64,000 bases of DNA from Symbiodinium natans (taxonomy: Eukaryota; Sar; Dinophyceae; Suessiales; Symbiodiniaceae). A model generated the notes under the pieces. It searched no databases. It was not told the DNA's origin and saw only the letters and a program-made list of their open reading frames with translations. Shown piece after piece: positions 1 to 10,025 of the stretch. Numbering within the stretch: position 1 is the stretch's first letter; each line of letters begins with the position of its first letter. The stretch lies in assembly GCA_905221605.1 (NCBI GenBank), contig CAJNDS010000702.1, positions 392,406 through 456,405 of the forward strand, in the 5' to 3' direction. Made by a program: the position numbers and the translations under genes.

Positions 1-3000
1 AACTCCCACCAACCGCAGCTTCTGTACGCACAACGGAGACCTCTGCGCAAGCGTCCAACCATCACGGTACCTGACCTTATCAAAAAGCTCCCGATAGGAA
101 CCTCTCGGCATAGTTTTTGCACCGGAGTCTTCAGCTTCACGCACCTGAGTGAGGGGTCGCACCGCCGCTCTTCCAGTCCCTTTGTTCCCAGAAGATTGTT
201 GTACCCGTACAGATGCATCAGAAGGAACTGCCTTTTCCGGTCCTCCCGGTCGATATCGGACATCACCCACCAATTGCAGAATTTTGCATGCGGTCACTTT
301 GTTGATCCCTTTGTCAACCAAATCTTCCACAAAGATGAACTCTTGCAAGTCCGACACATTGGTCACCCCAAGCGTAATCATCACCTCACTTACATGAGGG
401 GTATACACCCACAGGTGTGCGTTGCGAGCCATCCAATTTTCAATCGGCTCCTCCGGATTGTAAAGCTGAGTACTAGTGGATGCAGCCACCGAATTCTTTT
501 GCTCATCAGCTTCTACTTCATCCAGAATACCTTTTTCACCATCTTTTTGTGACACATTGGTCATTTGCAGCGCTTTTGGTGCCGAGGATGAGGAAGATTC
601 AGCTCCCCCACTCGCAGGTGGCTGAAAAGTGCTTCTATCCGTAAGCTCCCATCCTCTCTCTTTTTCAAACCGGACCTGATTGGCCACCTGTACCAAGTGT
701 TTCAGGAGCGACAACCGCTCCTCTGACATCTCGTCATGGGAGTACTTGCAGAAATTTAACCCTTTCCGGCAACGTCCTCTGAGGTAATAATCGAAACAGC
801 AATGGTGGAACCCTGCGTCCCTTAGTGACTTCCTGGAAGCATTGTCCCAAGCTTTGCCGGGCTCCCAAGTCCCTTCCAATGCTACATCATCGTTGTGAAG
901 GTACCTGCATGCAGTCCCATATTTACAACCACCTTGATTGTAATACAGACACAGCCGACCTTTTGGCTCACCTGACGTAGGCTCACCCTTTGATGCACCT
1001 TTGCCAAAATTGTACTTGGCCCGGAAGGCTAAATCCTCCCGCTCCTGCTGTGCCTCATCCACTGTACCTTCCTCTGTGGGAGGGTCACCGATGTTCCCGT
1101 CCTCATCATCAGCTTCTTGGCTATTCTTTGGATCAGTTGACCCCCCTTCTGGCCAACCTTCACCGTACCGACGATGCTCATAGGGACACCCATCGCCATT
1201 GCGACACCTTCCCTTATTGAAGAACCTGCACAGCTTGCTGTAACCAGGTGACAACACCGTCTTTGGTGTCATGTAAGCCTTTTTGTACTGGTCAGGATCC
1301 ATGTAGGCTTCCATTGGCTTGTTCTCCCTTTTGCTCATGGATTGCACTGCACCATCAAGCTCCTGCAAAAATAGCTTGGTGTCCAACCAAAGCGCGTTCC
1401 AAAACTCATCTTCCCCTTGATTCAGCACCGTTGCCACCGCTTCACCCACAACTGGTCGAGAAAATCTCCTTTTTCTACATGCCAGTTCGAAAAGCGCGTT
1501 GTGGTACTGTTTTCGGGAAAAAGTGGTTAACTTCCCCAAGCCTGTGCTTTCTGTACCATCAGGCTTCCAACCATCATTTTGCAAGATGCCATACGCGCGC
1601 CGAGCTTCCGCATTGAGGAATGCCTGATCCGCAACACACTCCTGTAAATCTTCCATCGGCCGACCTAACAGCATCCCAGTAATTTTGCCAACATAGGCTT
1701 CCTCTTCATTTCCATTCTCCAGAAGAGCTTTGTAGATCTTTTCTCCATAAAGTTGCCTTTCTTTTCGTTCTTCAGAAGACAACTCCTGTACCACAAGCTC
1801 TTCATCGGATTGCTCTTCCTCCTGTTTCCAGTCCCATTGACCGTTGGAATCTTGGTACCATTGACCAGCATACCATGAATCCGTCCACCACGTACTCCAG
1901 CCGCTGGGTTTCCACTTCCGCAGCGTCGAAGAAGAGTCCTCCACGTCCTCTTCCAAAACCACAAAGGTGTCCAAGATTATGGTACCATCATCTTCCACTC
2001 GTTTCACTGTTCCATTGACAGTATCACCAAACTTGAACTGATATGCATTGTTCCCTTCTGCAGGAATCAATACATTCATATCCCCATGGTCCAAAAAGGC
2101 TCCATACCCATTGATGCAGCGCACCAGACCCATGATCTCATCTCCCTCTTGATAGCAATGTGGCCCAGGTGACTCCAAGGCTCCCGCTCGGGGCACTTTC
2201 TTTACACGCTCTTCAGAAACCATCTCTGTATCATCGGCTCCTGGCGCATCCTTTGTCTTCACCTTTGGGTCACACTGCTCGTCCTGCTCCACGAGTCCAA
2301 CAAGCTCATCTTTTTTGTGCTCCTGGATTTCAGGACCTCCCTTTTTCTCCGCCAACGGCTTTGCCTCATCTGCTGTAGTTCGCTCGGTGTCGACTTCCGG
2401 TGAACTTCCAGACGGCAACGCTTCTCCCTTCATGGGAGTGGACCCATCATTGGAGTCCTCTGTCTCACCTTCTGCAGCAGGCAAATCTTCTTCCACTGCA
2501 GGGCAATTGAGTCGATCATCCGCGGCAGGCACGCTTTCTTCCACCGCAGGCTCCTTTGGTTCCATGGCCTCCAAAGGAGAATTTCCACCATCATTGACCA
2601 CAGCTGCCTCATTGGCTCCGGTGTAGCCCTTGTCATTTCGTTCCTCGCTGCTAACTTCAGGTTGCACCAGTGCGTCCACCTGTGAACCTCCATCATCAGC
2701 TGCTGCGGAGACCTGCGCCCCATTGTTGCAGTCGCCCGTGGAACGTACCACCACATGCACCTCAACCCGTGCTTCCTTCGCACTCCAGGTAATATCTGGC
2801 GCATCAACCCGCGCATCATTGGCGCTCCAGGCCTCATTTTTCAGATCATCCGTGTCTCCAGCTATTCCAGAAGCTTCTTTTTCCCCTTGAATGGCAGAAT
2901 TCTTGGCACCAAACGAAGAGACCTCCTCAGTCGTAACACACAACTTTTTCTCTCCATCCTCCGAATCTCCAGGACCACCTTCCTGAACAACAGGTACCAC

Positions 3001-4146
3001 ATCCACCACTCGCTCTTCTGCAGCCGACACAGTTCCGATCACCTCATTGGGCATTTTCTCTTCTGGATCCACCAATTCCATCGCTGCCCCACCCTCAGAA
3101 AGCGCTTCTGTTTCTTCCCGATCCAGGTGTTGAGCTCCAGCGATGTTGGCTTGGTTCCCAGGAATCCCTTCCTCATCAGGAGAACCCGGGGTCGGGGCGT
3201 CACCATCAGCCCTAGGACCGCTATCCCTGATAGTAGAGGAAAAATCTTTTTCACCTAAACTATTTACACTACCCTGGAATGCCCTCGTAGACTCAGTCTT
3301 CGGAGTAGAGGATGAAGAATCCAGTGCCGCCTCCATTTCCAGCTCATTGCCCAAAGGAGACCCAACCACCTCGTCACTCTTCACCTTTTCACCTACCACC
3401 GGCAATGTCCACTTGGTTTCGTGCGTATCCAGGCAGTAATAATATTGTCTCCCATCTTCATGGAGGTGCAATTCCCACATTGTGCCATCACACGCTTGGA
3501 TCAGATGCTCGTCTTTCCGAAAACCGTCCCTTTCAGAAACCTGTCGCATCTCGTCCTCTTCTTCTGACAGCTGTCGCAACCGTTCAGCCTCCATCTGTAG
3601 GATCTCCTCCTCCCCCATGGCGTATTCAGCAGCAGGTGCAGCTTCAAAGCCGTCCGCACCCTTCTGTTTGTGACCGCTTCCACCACCTTGGGAACTCGAA
3701 GATGGACCCTTTTTGATCTTGTTCAACGGCCTCCTGGTCGCTTGTAGCACTTCTCCAATCAGATCGGTCTGAGACTCTTGGTCTACCATTCGACCCGAAG
3801 TCGAAGACGACGGCTGGTACCCGTGTTTGTGTAACACTCGTAAAACAGTCACCTCCATTTCACGATCTATGCCACCAGTCGCATCCCAGTTCCTTTTTTC
3901 ACCAGGCTTTGGCGGTACAGAAACAGCACGTCCTTCAGCTTCAGCATTGCTAACCATATCCCTATTGGGATTCATACCCGCATTGGGGCTTTCTGCAACC
4001 AAGGCCTCTTCCAGATGTACTTCAGCGTCGGGAATCACCTCTTCCAACACCGATCTTTCACCCAGAGACTCAGCTGCACCATTTCCAGCTCCACCATCTT
4101 GTCCACCATCCGAGGCAAGTTGGAGCCATCGCTTCGGAGAAGGCAT
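1..4146 (-). CDS. Multidomain RNA-binding protein (WW, S1-like, MLLE, three CCCH fingers, SAM-like), 3' end cut by window edge
   Basis: The frame is open without a stop from 4428 down to position 1. I start it at the ATG of 4144-4146, giving 1382 residues with the C terminus missing; an upstream in-frame ATG (4411-4413) would add 89 residues that look non-coding. Visible in order: a WW domain at residues 224-249 (W224, YYY core, W246, P249); a long acidic Ser/Glu/Val-rich linker (about 250-660); an S1/OB-like segment at about 665-727 (GYGAFLDHG, then GDTVNGTVKRV); an aromatic stretch with WYQDSNGQWDW; an MLLE domain at about 793-855 with KITGMLL at 821-827; CCCH fingers at 973-991 and 1066-1084 (both C-x7-C-x5-C-x3-H) and 1116-1137 (C-x8-C-x6-C-x3-H); and a SAM-like helical segment at about 1235-1300. 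MLLE domains of poly(A)-binding proteins and UBR5 bind PAM2 peptides, so a role in mRNA binding or translation control is inferred. The frame is intronless, unlike every plus-strand gene here, which fits a retroposed gene. A retroelement polyprotein continuing past the edge cannot be excluded. Confidence 0.85.
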   Translation of the reverse strand, partial: MPSPKRWLQLASDGGQDGGAGNGAAESLGERSVLEEVIPDAEVHLEEALVAESPNAGMNPNRDMVSNAEAEGRAVSVPPKPGEKRNWDATGGIDREMEVTVLRVLHKHGYQPSSSTSGRMVDQESQTDLIGEVLQATRRPLNKIKKGPSSSSQGGGSGHKQKGADGFEAAPAAEYAMGEEEILQMEAERLRQLSEEEDEMRQVSERDGFRKDEHLIQACDGTMWELHLHEDGRQYYYCLDTHETKWTLPVVGEKVKSDEVVGSPLGNELEMEAALDSSSSTPKTESTRAFQGSVNSLGEKDFSSTIRDSGPRADGDAPTPGSPDEEGIPGNQANIAGAQHLDREETEALSEGGAAMELVDPEEKMPNEVIGTVSAAEERVVDVVPVVQEGGPGDSEDGEKKLCVTTEEVSSFGAKNSAIQGEKEASGIAGDTDDLKNEAWSANDARVDAPDITWSAKEARVEVHVVVRSTGDCNNGAQVSAAADDGGSQVDALVQPEVSSEERNDKGYTGANEAAVVNDGGNSPLEAMEPKEPAVEESVPAADDRLNCPAVEEDLPAAEGETEDSNDGSTPMKGEALPSGSSPEVDTERTTADEAKPLAEKKGGPEIQEHKKDELVGLVEQDEQCDPKVKTKDAPGADDTEMVSEERVKKVPRAGALESPGPHCYQEGDEIMGLVRCINGYGAFLDHGDMNVLIPAEGNNAYQFKFGDTVNGTVKRVEDDGTIILDTFVVLEEDVEDSSSTLRKWKPSGWSTWWTDSWYAGQWYQDSNGQWDWKQEEEQSDEELVVQELSSEERKERQLYGEKIYKALLENGNEEEAYVGKITGMLLGRPMEDLQECVADQAFLNAEARRAYGILQNDGWKPDGTESTGLGKLTTFSRKQYHNALFELACRKRRFSRPVVGEAVATVLNQGEDEFWNALWLDTKLFLQELDGAVQSMSKRENKPMEAYMDPDQYKKAYMTPKTVLSPGYSKLCRFFNKGRCRNGDGCPYEHRRYGEGWPEGGSTDPKNSQEADDEDGNIGDPPTEEGTVDEAQQEREDLAFRAKYNFGKGASKGEPTSGEPKGRLCLYYNQGGCKYGTACRYLHNDDVALEGTWEPGKAWDNASRKSLRDAGFHHCCFDYYLRGRCRKGLNFCKYSHDEMSEERLSLLKHLVQVANQVRFEKERGWELTDRSTFQPPASGGAESSSSSAPKALQMTNVSQKDGEKGILDEVEADEQKNSVAASTSTQLYNPEEPIENWMARNAHLWVYTPHVSEVMITLGVTNVSDLQEFIFVEDLVDKGINKVTACKILQLVGDVRYRPGGPEKAVPSDASVRVQQSSGNKGTGRAAVRPLTQVREAEDSGAKTMPRGSYRELFDKVRYRDGWTLAQRSPLCVQKLRLVGV

Positions 4147-4499
4147 TGCTTCTTGATCCCAAAACCTTGAAAGAACACTTAACCGCAGGGAACCTAATTT
4201 GGGCTCATAACCTACGGGGGGACAACCAAGGAAGGAAATCAACTCCCCTAATCGCCCTGAACTTATATTTCCCAGATCGAACCAAGAAACAACCAAGAAC
4301 ACGGATAAGAGCAACCCAGGGGGGAAGGAAAGGGGGAAGGAATCCACACCCTTACCAAACCCTAAGAACCCAGGCACTACTTTTTGAACTTGTGGCTTTC
4401 TGTTCAAGCCCATCTTGAGCCAAATACGATTACCGGGTTCATTAACCCTTCCAACTTCCAACACTAACTCCTTTCTACAATACCAATTGCAGCTCCGCA
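4147..4499. other. Upstream region of the minus-strand gene
   Basis: The reading frame stays open to the stop at 4429-4431, but its composition (Leu, Val, Phe, Ser and Gly runs) changes sharply at 4146, so I treat it as 5' UTR or promoter. No TATA-like or spliced-leader-like signal was recognised. Confidence 0.4.
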
Positions 4500-4552
4500 T
4501 AGGGTTTAGGGTTTAGGGTTTAGGGTTTAGGTTGAGGGTTTAGGGTTTAGGG
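4500..4552 (+). repeat. Interstitial telomere-type array (TTTAGGG)
   Basis: About seven TTTAGGG units with one TTGAGGG variant. The array lies at the switch between the minus-strand gene and the plus-strand genes and faces the CCCTAAA array at 4912. Confidence 0.95.
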
Positions 4553-4911
4553 TATATTCCCCAAGAGATTCAGAGAGTCATACGAGTAGCCGCATTCCAG
4601 GCCACGGGGGCCGCAAGGCAAGATCCAACTAGCATCTGCCTCGGGAAAGTTATGGCCTAAGACACTGGGAGGCCGGGCTTGTCTCGCATTTCGAAGAAAT
4701 CTTGGATGCCATCAGAGTAGTCCCTACGCCCCGAAGCTCCGTCGAGAAGGTTCGCCTGAGGAAAAAATCGCCCCGAGCACTTCCTATCCACAGTAGGCTG
4801 TTTCTAAGCTCGCCTCAACATCAAAGTGCCTGTGTAGGATCGGGCAAGTTGCTCATTTCAAACCGTGAGCTTGTCAGGAACCTCAGCGCGCTGGAGCATG
4901 CAGGGTTTGGG
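4553..4911. other. Spacer at the coding-strand switch
   Basis: Non-repetitive sequence between two oppositely oriented telomere-type arrays. I see no convincing exon. Confidence 0.4.
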
Positions 4912-4947
4912 CCCTAAACCCTCAACCCTCAACCCTAAACCCTAAAC
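4912..4947 (-). repeat. Interstitial telomere-type array (CCCTAAA, degenerate)
   Basis: CCCTAAA and CCCTCAA units, inverted relative to the array at 4500. Confidence 0.85.
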
Positions 4948-5842
4948 CATCCTGAACCCTATAAACCCGAAACCGCAAGTCCTCCCTGGAATTCGTTGGG
5001 GAATCAGGTCGCCGACACCCGCCACAGACCTGCAACAACAACAAATTTCGTCGACAGAAGCCTCTCATGCGACTGGGCCCTAGATGCTCTTGACTTCGAC
5101 TAAACAGGGTTTGGGGTAGCCTGTCCGGGGTTTCGGGTTTAAAATTTCGGGGTAGCTGCTCCACGACTCCACGGCAGCAGAACAAGAACAAGCAGCTCAT
5201 CAGTCATGGCCCATGGGGCAACACGCCGCGAGCAGCAGAGTTTCAGTTTGTCTCCTTCATCCCCCGAGCTAGGGTTTGCGATGCGGAGTCTTGTGGGATC
5301 CTTTTCCTGTTGCGAAGCTGGATTGCGGGCGCGTGCTTGTCTGCCTTTCTTGTCCCCTTCTCATCTAATTGCATTTTATCCCTTCGCGTTTCCCTTCTTT
5401 GTCTCCGGGCCAGTTTTGTCCCTTTTCTGGTCCTCGTCATGGCTCCCTTGACGACTCGGGAGACGGATCGCAGGACCTGCCCCTGCCCTGTTCTGATCTG
5501 TGGTATGTTTCTCCTTTGTCTTTGCTTGATTCTTGTCTCTTTTGCTGTCTCTCTTTCCTTGGCACCTGCGTCGTAGGACGCTCCCTCCGTCCCTGTCTCG
5601 TTTCTTGTCTCCCCTGCAAACAGGATTTAGCAGGATCGTGCGATGCCTTCAACGCTTGCATTGACTACAGCTTGACCTCAATTGCTAATTCGCAACGCAC
5701 TACAGTCCGCGAGCATCCCTGGCAGTGTGGAAACGTTGGCTTTGCGTTGGCTTTTCAGAGTGAGTTTGGGGCTAGCTCGATCCCTGCAAAGCCCCCTGAA
5801 GGCAGGGTTCCTTCCCAAAAAAGTTCCCCTAAACTCTAAACC
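4948..5842. other. No supported gene
   Basis: Frames at 5206-5576 give Leu/Phe/Ser-rich translations, but these follow from a pyrimidine-rich strand (TTTGTC and CCTTTT runs) and have no family features. I see no convincing exon. Confidence 0.4.
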
Positions 5843-5938
5843 TTGGAACGTTCCCCCTTGTACTAGCAGTCCTGAATCGGGATTATAATATTGAATAGGG
5901 GGTACTAGAATCCCGATTATAAAGGGGGACATCCCAAC
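5843..5938. mobile_element. Inverted-repeat element, family A copy 1
   Basis: Begins TTGGAACGTTCCCCCTTGTA and ends in AAAGGGGGACATCCCAA, its near reverse complement. The interior is also palindromic (GGGATTATAA / TACTAGAATCCCGATTATAA), so one strand can fold into a long hairpin. There is no coding capacity. The same ends recur at 10743, 16240, 22929, 23833, 34170 and 41184. Confidence 0.8.
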
Positions 5939-6075
5939 CTACACCCCTAAGCCTCAGTCTTGCAGATGGATATTCTGGGACCCTAAACCTTAAACTGCCC
6001 GAAACCCTAAACCCCTAAACTTCATGCTTACGGGGTGGATATCCTGGGATGTGGGTGGCTGAGGCCGCCGGCATC

Positions 6076-8256
6076 CACGCGGGCACGGCGACGCACGCGA
6101 AGCTTCTCCAACGAGCCGCAGGAGATGTCCGCCCCTCACTTCCCAAAGAGTGTCGGTACGAAGGGTTTAGAGGGCTTAGGGCTTAGGGTTTAGGGTTTAG
6201 GGTTTAGGGCTTAGGGCTTAGGGCTTAGGGCTTTAGGGTTTAGGGTTTAGGGTTTAGGGCTTAGGGTTTAGGGTTTAGGGCAAGAGCATCGGCAACTCTC
6301 AGAGATTGCCGCAGTTACGAAGAAAGACGTTGTCGCAGCTTTGTCCTGAACTCAAGACCGCTGGAAACCCTCAAAGCCAGCCGAGCAGAAACGGAGGACG
6401 GCAACTTTTCCCCTCTACTCTGAGCCTCTGACTTCCAACATCCAAGCGACGAAAATCTCTGAAGCAAGAGACTAAAAGGCCTGCGATGCCCGCCCTGCAG
6501 CGGCATCGCACTCGCAGCTCTTCCGGTGAGGCGGCGCAAGCGCTCGGGCCCCTGCCGTAGGCCAAAGCAAAGGTTTGCAAAACTGGAGAATTTAGGTGCG
6601 TGTTGGGGGCTGAAAGATGAGTTGTGAAAGCTAAGTGCTTACAGTTACTCGACGCGGCTTCTCGCATCTTGCATCCTGCACAGAAAGCCCTAGAGGCCCT
6701 AAAGCCTAAGGCCATCCAGCGTTCCTGTGCCCCGGCAGCGGACGCGAAGCTTCTCCAGCGAGGTACCGCCGATGCCGGGAGCCTCGCAGCAGACGGGACC
6801 CGTTTGCGGGAACCTCTTCAACAAACAGCTTTGGCAGTTCCCAGAGACTCCAAAACCCCTTAATGAAAAGAATATACCCTAACATATCATGGTTCCTGTT
6901 ATAGTTTAAGGGATATACCTGAATTAAGGGGTTTTGGAGTCTCTGGGCTTATTTCGGTATTTGATTGTCGCGAGAATCAAATCGTGGTGCCTGGAAGAGT
7001 CTTGGTTGTAGCTGTTGTTAGACCTTGGGGGTATGTATGTGGGGCGGCCCTGACCCTTGGTGGATTCTTGTAGCGATTAAGGTTTAGGGTTTAGGGCTTA
7101 TTGGCGGTGAGATTCTACAGAGGACCCCTAAACCCTATAAAGCCCAAACCCTAAACCCTGTAACATGTAGGATCTAGGGTTGAGGGTTTAGGGTTTCTTA
7201 TAGCCCTAAGCCCTACACCCGGTTTTCTGAACCCTCAGCCCTACACCCCCCCCTCAACGAGGCCACTGTCCATGCCACAGCGGGAGCGCACCCGAAGCCT
7301 GTCGGGTGAGAGGCCTCAACTGCTTGAGTCCCAGCTGCTTTGCCGCTGTTTGCCTGCCGCGGGCAAAGTGCACATGATACGTAATTTTATTCATGGAATA
7401 TGCGAATAAAGTATATAACAACAAAAGAATACTTGTCTCATAATGTACTAATGTATTCTTCTAATATTATCCGATATGTGTACGTTGATTAATCCGGCAA
7501 TCTGAAACTTCTAAGCCCTGCAGAGCCCATCCCAAATTGAAGCCTCGGCAAAGTCCGAGGTCTGGAGCCATGCCAGCCAGACAGCGTAGCTCTTCAAGCG
7601 AGGCTTTGCCCAGGATGGGCCCTTGCCTGTCAGGGGGGCTTGTAGATGGCGTCTGTTTTTTTTTTTTTGTTGTGTGTGTGTGTGCGCCACCTGCTTTCGC
7701 AGTAGGCAAGTGCAGATGCCTCCTTGCACACGCGCCAGTGTGCACGTCGAAAGGGCACATCTCAGCTTCCAAGATGCAAAATGAGACCCCATGAAGTAGG
7801 GCACCAGCAAGCCATTCCAAGCAGCTCACCACGTGAAGGGGTCGCAAACGGCCACTGTCTAGCTTTGCCACCTACACCAAAACCCCAGCTCGAGGTCGCA
7901 GCCGCCACTTCGATATATAAAGTCAGAGAACACCAAACTACATCCCCCTTTGGAAATTATTTCATATTTTTGCTTATATGAAACCCAAGAGACCCAAGAG
8001 GATATTGAAAAATATTTTCTTTTTTAAGGTTGTATAGCAAAGCCAGGAGCTGACCCACCCAGGTAGCAAAGCTTCTCATGCCAGGGTGTGGCTTGAAGTT
8101 GTCATCCAGGGGACAAGAACTGCCTGTAACTGAGTGATCAGGGCTTAGGGGCTTGGGGCTTAGGGTTTAGGTTTGCAAGAGGGCCTTTGTCTTCCAATCT
8201 ACGAAGAAGGACCAATGACACCATGCCACGGCAACGCACGCGGAGCTCCTCCGGCG
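6076..8256 (+). CDS. Six repeated mini-exons encoding an R-x-R-T-R-S-x-S motif
   Basis: Six sites on the plus strand encode almost the same short peptide: RRRTRSFSNE (about 6086), RHRTRSSSGE (about 6501), QRTRSFSSE (about 6734), RERTRSLSGE (about 7282), RQRSSSSE (about 7579) and RQRTRSSSGG (about 8230). Three are preceded by CAG immediately before the first CGG codon (6500, 6733, 7281), like 3' splice sites. Most are followed directly by a plausible donor: GTGAGG, GTACCG, GTGAGA, GCTTTG, GCGGGC. This suggests duplicated microexons of 25-40 nt in one gene. The peptide is basic and Ser-rich with R-x-x-S sites, so it could be a kinase target; that is inference. A non-coding dispersed repeat is the main alternative. 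No larger domain was recognised between the copies. Confidence 0.45.
6172..6281 (+). repeat. Telomere-type array with TTAGGGC variants
   Basis: About 15 units; a block of consecutive TTAGGGC variants sits between blocks of TTTAGGG, suggesting local tandem amplification. Confidence 0.95.
6840..6947. mobile_element. Small element with 25-bp perfect terminal inverted repeats
   Basis: Starts CCCAGAGACTCCAAAACCCC plus TTAAT and ends with the exact reverse complement, ending GGGTTTTGGAGTCTCTGGG at 6947. Length 108 bp, no coding capacity, ends unlike family A. It follows the third R-T-R-S mini-exon. Confidence 0.85.
7080..7250. repeat. Scattered degenerate telomere-type units
   Basis: Short TTTAGGG runs at 7080-7098 and 7172-7196 and CCCTAAA/CCCTATA runs at 7126-7160 and about 7201-7245, in both orientations. 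Confidence 0.7.
7937..8037. mobile_element. Inverted-repeat element, family B copy 1
   Basis: Begins ACTACATCCCCCTTTGG and carries the family interior (TATGAAACCCAAGAG, GATATTGAAAAATATTTT, TTTTTAAGGTT), ending in GTATAG. Homologous to 16029-16120 and 22470-22564. The 3' end lacks the AGGGG seen in the other copies. Confidence 0.7.
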
Positions 8257-8289
8257 GGCCTCGGACTCGTGAGTCCGTGAGCTATTTGG

Positions 8290-8391
8290 GTAATTCTCTA
8301 AATTCAGGTCTCTTTTGGGACCCTTTTTGTTTTAGGCTACCGTACTATGTAGGCCCCCAAAAGGGGCCCTACTTTCGAGAACTGCCCATGT
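8290..8391. mobile_element. Inverted-repeat element, family C copy
   Basis: Starts GGGTAATTCTCTAAATTC and ends CTACTTTCGAGAACTGCCC; the interior pairs TTTTGGGACC with the later CCCCAAAAGGGG. Related copies lie at 9046, 10998, 25671, 31541, 37145, 40605, 47043, 52846, 52972 and 59540. Confidence 0.6.
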
Positions 8392-8477
8392 CAGTCTCAA
8401 GGCTACAAGGGCTCAGACGAAGCGGTTTGGCATCTGCAACTTCGGAGTGTGGAGTTTACTGTTTGGCTCATGAGTCG

Positions 8478-8511
8478 TTTAGGGTTTAGGGTTTAGGGTT
8501 TAGGGTTTAGG
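8478..8511 (+). repeat. Telomere-type array (TTTAGGG)
   Basis: Nearly five perfect units. Confidence 0.9.
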
Positions 8512-8519
8512 GGTCAGAG

Positions 8520-9045
8520 TGCCTGTTTTCATGGGGCTTCACAGCTGGCCTTCTGGCCGACGTCCGGCTCGCGGTTGACTGGTTCTCACTAGAGGCCGCT
8601 CTCAAGCTGTTGGTGGCATCCCAATGTGTTCAGGTGCAGGTCATGAGCCGAGGATTCATGGGACAATATGTAGTTATCCGGTGGTACTCCCCTACTCCCC
8701 TCTCGGCTGTATATCGTGTCACGCTAGCTCACATCCCTGTGACTGTGAGGTTCGCGGAGCAACGACAGGCAGCGCATGATCATGTGTCAGCCAAAGACAT
8801 CTCGCCTCTGCTGCAACGAAGAGGATCCCTTGAAGGTGAAATGACAGAAGCCTTTGATGCCCCTCTCACTTCCAGCCATTTGTAGATATGTGTAGTACTC
8901 AAGGTCCCCGGCCGTTGTCCGGTGGCATGCCCAGACTTATCGGATTCATTTTTCATGCGCCGCCCAAGCAAGGCCGCAAAACATGATATATCGTAGCCTA
9001 CCAAAACGACGCGGCACATGTTAAGCCACGGACTTGAATCTGGGG
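8520..9045. other. No supported gene
   Basis: An open frame at 8610-8885 has no recognisable family features and no clear splice context. Possible exon, not asserted. Confidence 0.3.
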
Positions 9046-9118
9046 TCCTGATTTTTTAAGGGTGCCGTACTATTTAGGGGGCCCAAAAAGGGACCCCAAT
9101 GTAGAGATCTGCCATGAT
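9046..9118. mobile_element. Family C element, truncated copy
   Basis: Contains GGGTGCCGTACTATTTAGGG and CCCAAAAAGGGACCCCAATG, as in the other family C copies; only about one arm is present. Confidence 0.5.
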
Positions 9119-9159
9119 CTACCCATACTCTATTGGGGGTTGATTTACTTGGGGTTCCT

Positions 9160-9300
9160 GCTAAACCCTAAACCCTAAACCCTTATGATGGTGGCATCTG
9201 AAAGAACTCATGGCAGGGTTGGCACATCGAAGAGGAGCGCATGGAGAGGCGATTTGGTTACCTCCAACGTCTTGGGTTTAGGGTTTAGGGTTTAGGTTTC
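9160..9300. repeat. Two short telomere-type arrays in opposite orientation
   Basis: CCCTAAA units at 9164-9182 and TTTAGGG units at 9276-9298. Confidence 0.8.
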
Positions 9301-10015
9301 AAGGTCGAATAGGTTTGAACCTATGGATCATGGATAGGTTCTCACGGTCGTACGAGGTAGATTCAGAGAGTGGGCATCTGGTATGGACGACTTCTGGGCT
9401 GATTCTAGACGTCGTACTGCATAGTGTCTACACTGACCTCCCTGCACTTAGAACAAGCGAGGTAGCTTGCGAGAATGGCCTAGGAGCAAGAACAACTCTT
9501 CTCCATGCACAGTAATGCAGTGATGGTAGCTCTGTTGAATTACAAAATTCAGCTCCTATGATAGGATGGCAGTTTGCTCGCCCTTTGTGTTGCATATGTT
9601 CTTTTTTGTCTAGGCCTTGCCTTCATTTGCTGCCTGCCGTTTCTACTTGTTCTTCTGATTCGGGCACTCTGGGTTTGCCTCTTCATGCATGCTGACTCTT
9701 TTGTTTACCCTTTTGAGTTTTTCTTTTGTGCATTCTGTTTGCCTTGCTTTGTTTTGTTCGGGGTCCCTTAAGCCAAAAGCCTAGTACTTTTTATGGCCGA
9801 AGAGATGTTACATCAAAGCGCAGTGCCCTACTCTAGCCAATGCCGAACAATTACACTGGCATCAACGTGAGGAAGACACTGTTGCAAATGGGGCCGAAAG
9901 CCGAGGCGAACACTTGCCGGTGGAATCCCCTATATTGGAGTGGCCACACTGTCTGGGGAAAAGAAAACGCAGCACACACGACAGCAAGGGGCTAGCGGCG
10001 ATGACTAAAGGAAAT
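9300..10015. other. No supported gene
   Basis: A Leu/Phe/Cys-rich frame at 9574-9771 resembles a membrane segment but lies in T-rich sequence with no family features. No convincing exon. Confidence 0.35.
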
Positions 10016-10025
10016 GCACCGCCAG

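Noticed and set aside
1665-1964. 99-codon Met/Lys/Arg-rich minus frame
   Set aside because: It is an alternative frame inside the long minus-strand gene, overlapping the MLLE and aromatic-rich segments.
4147-4413. N-terminal extension of the minus-strand gene from the ATG at 4411-4413
   Set aside because: The 89 added residues have non-coding composition; the ATG at 4146 coincides with the change to coding-like sequence. Not fully excluded.
5206-5576. Hydrophobic Leu/Phe-rich frames as a membrane protein
   Set aside because: Pyrimidine-rich strand bias explains the composition; overlapping frames in other phases look alike and no family pattern is seen.
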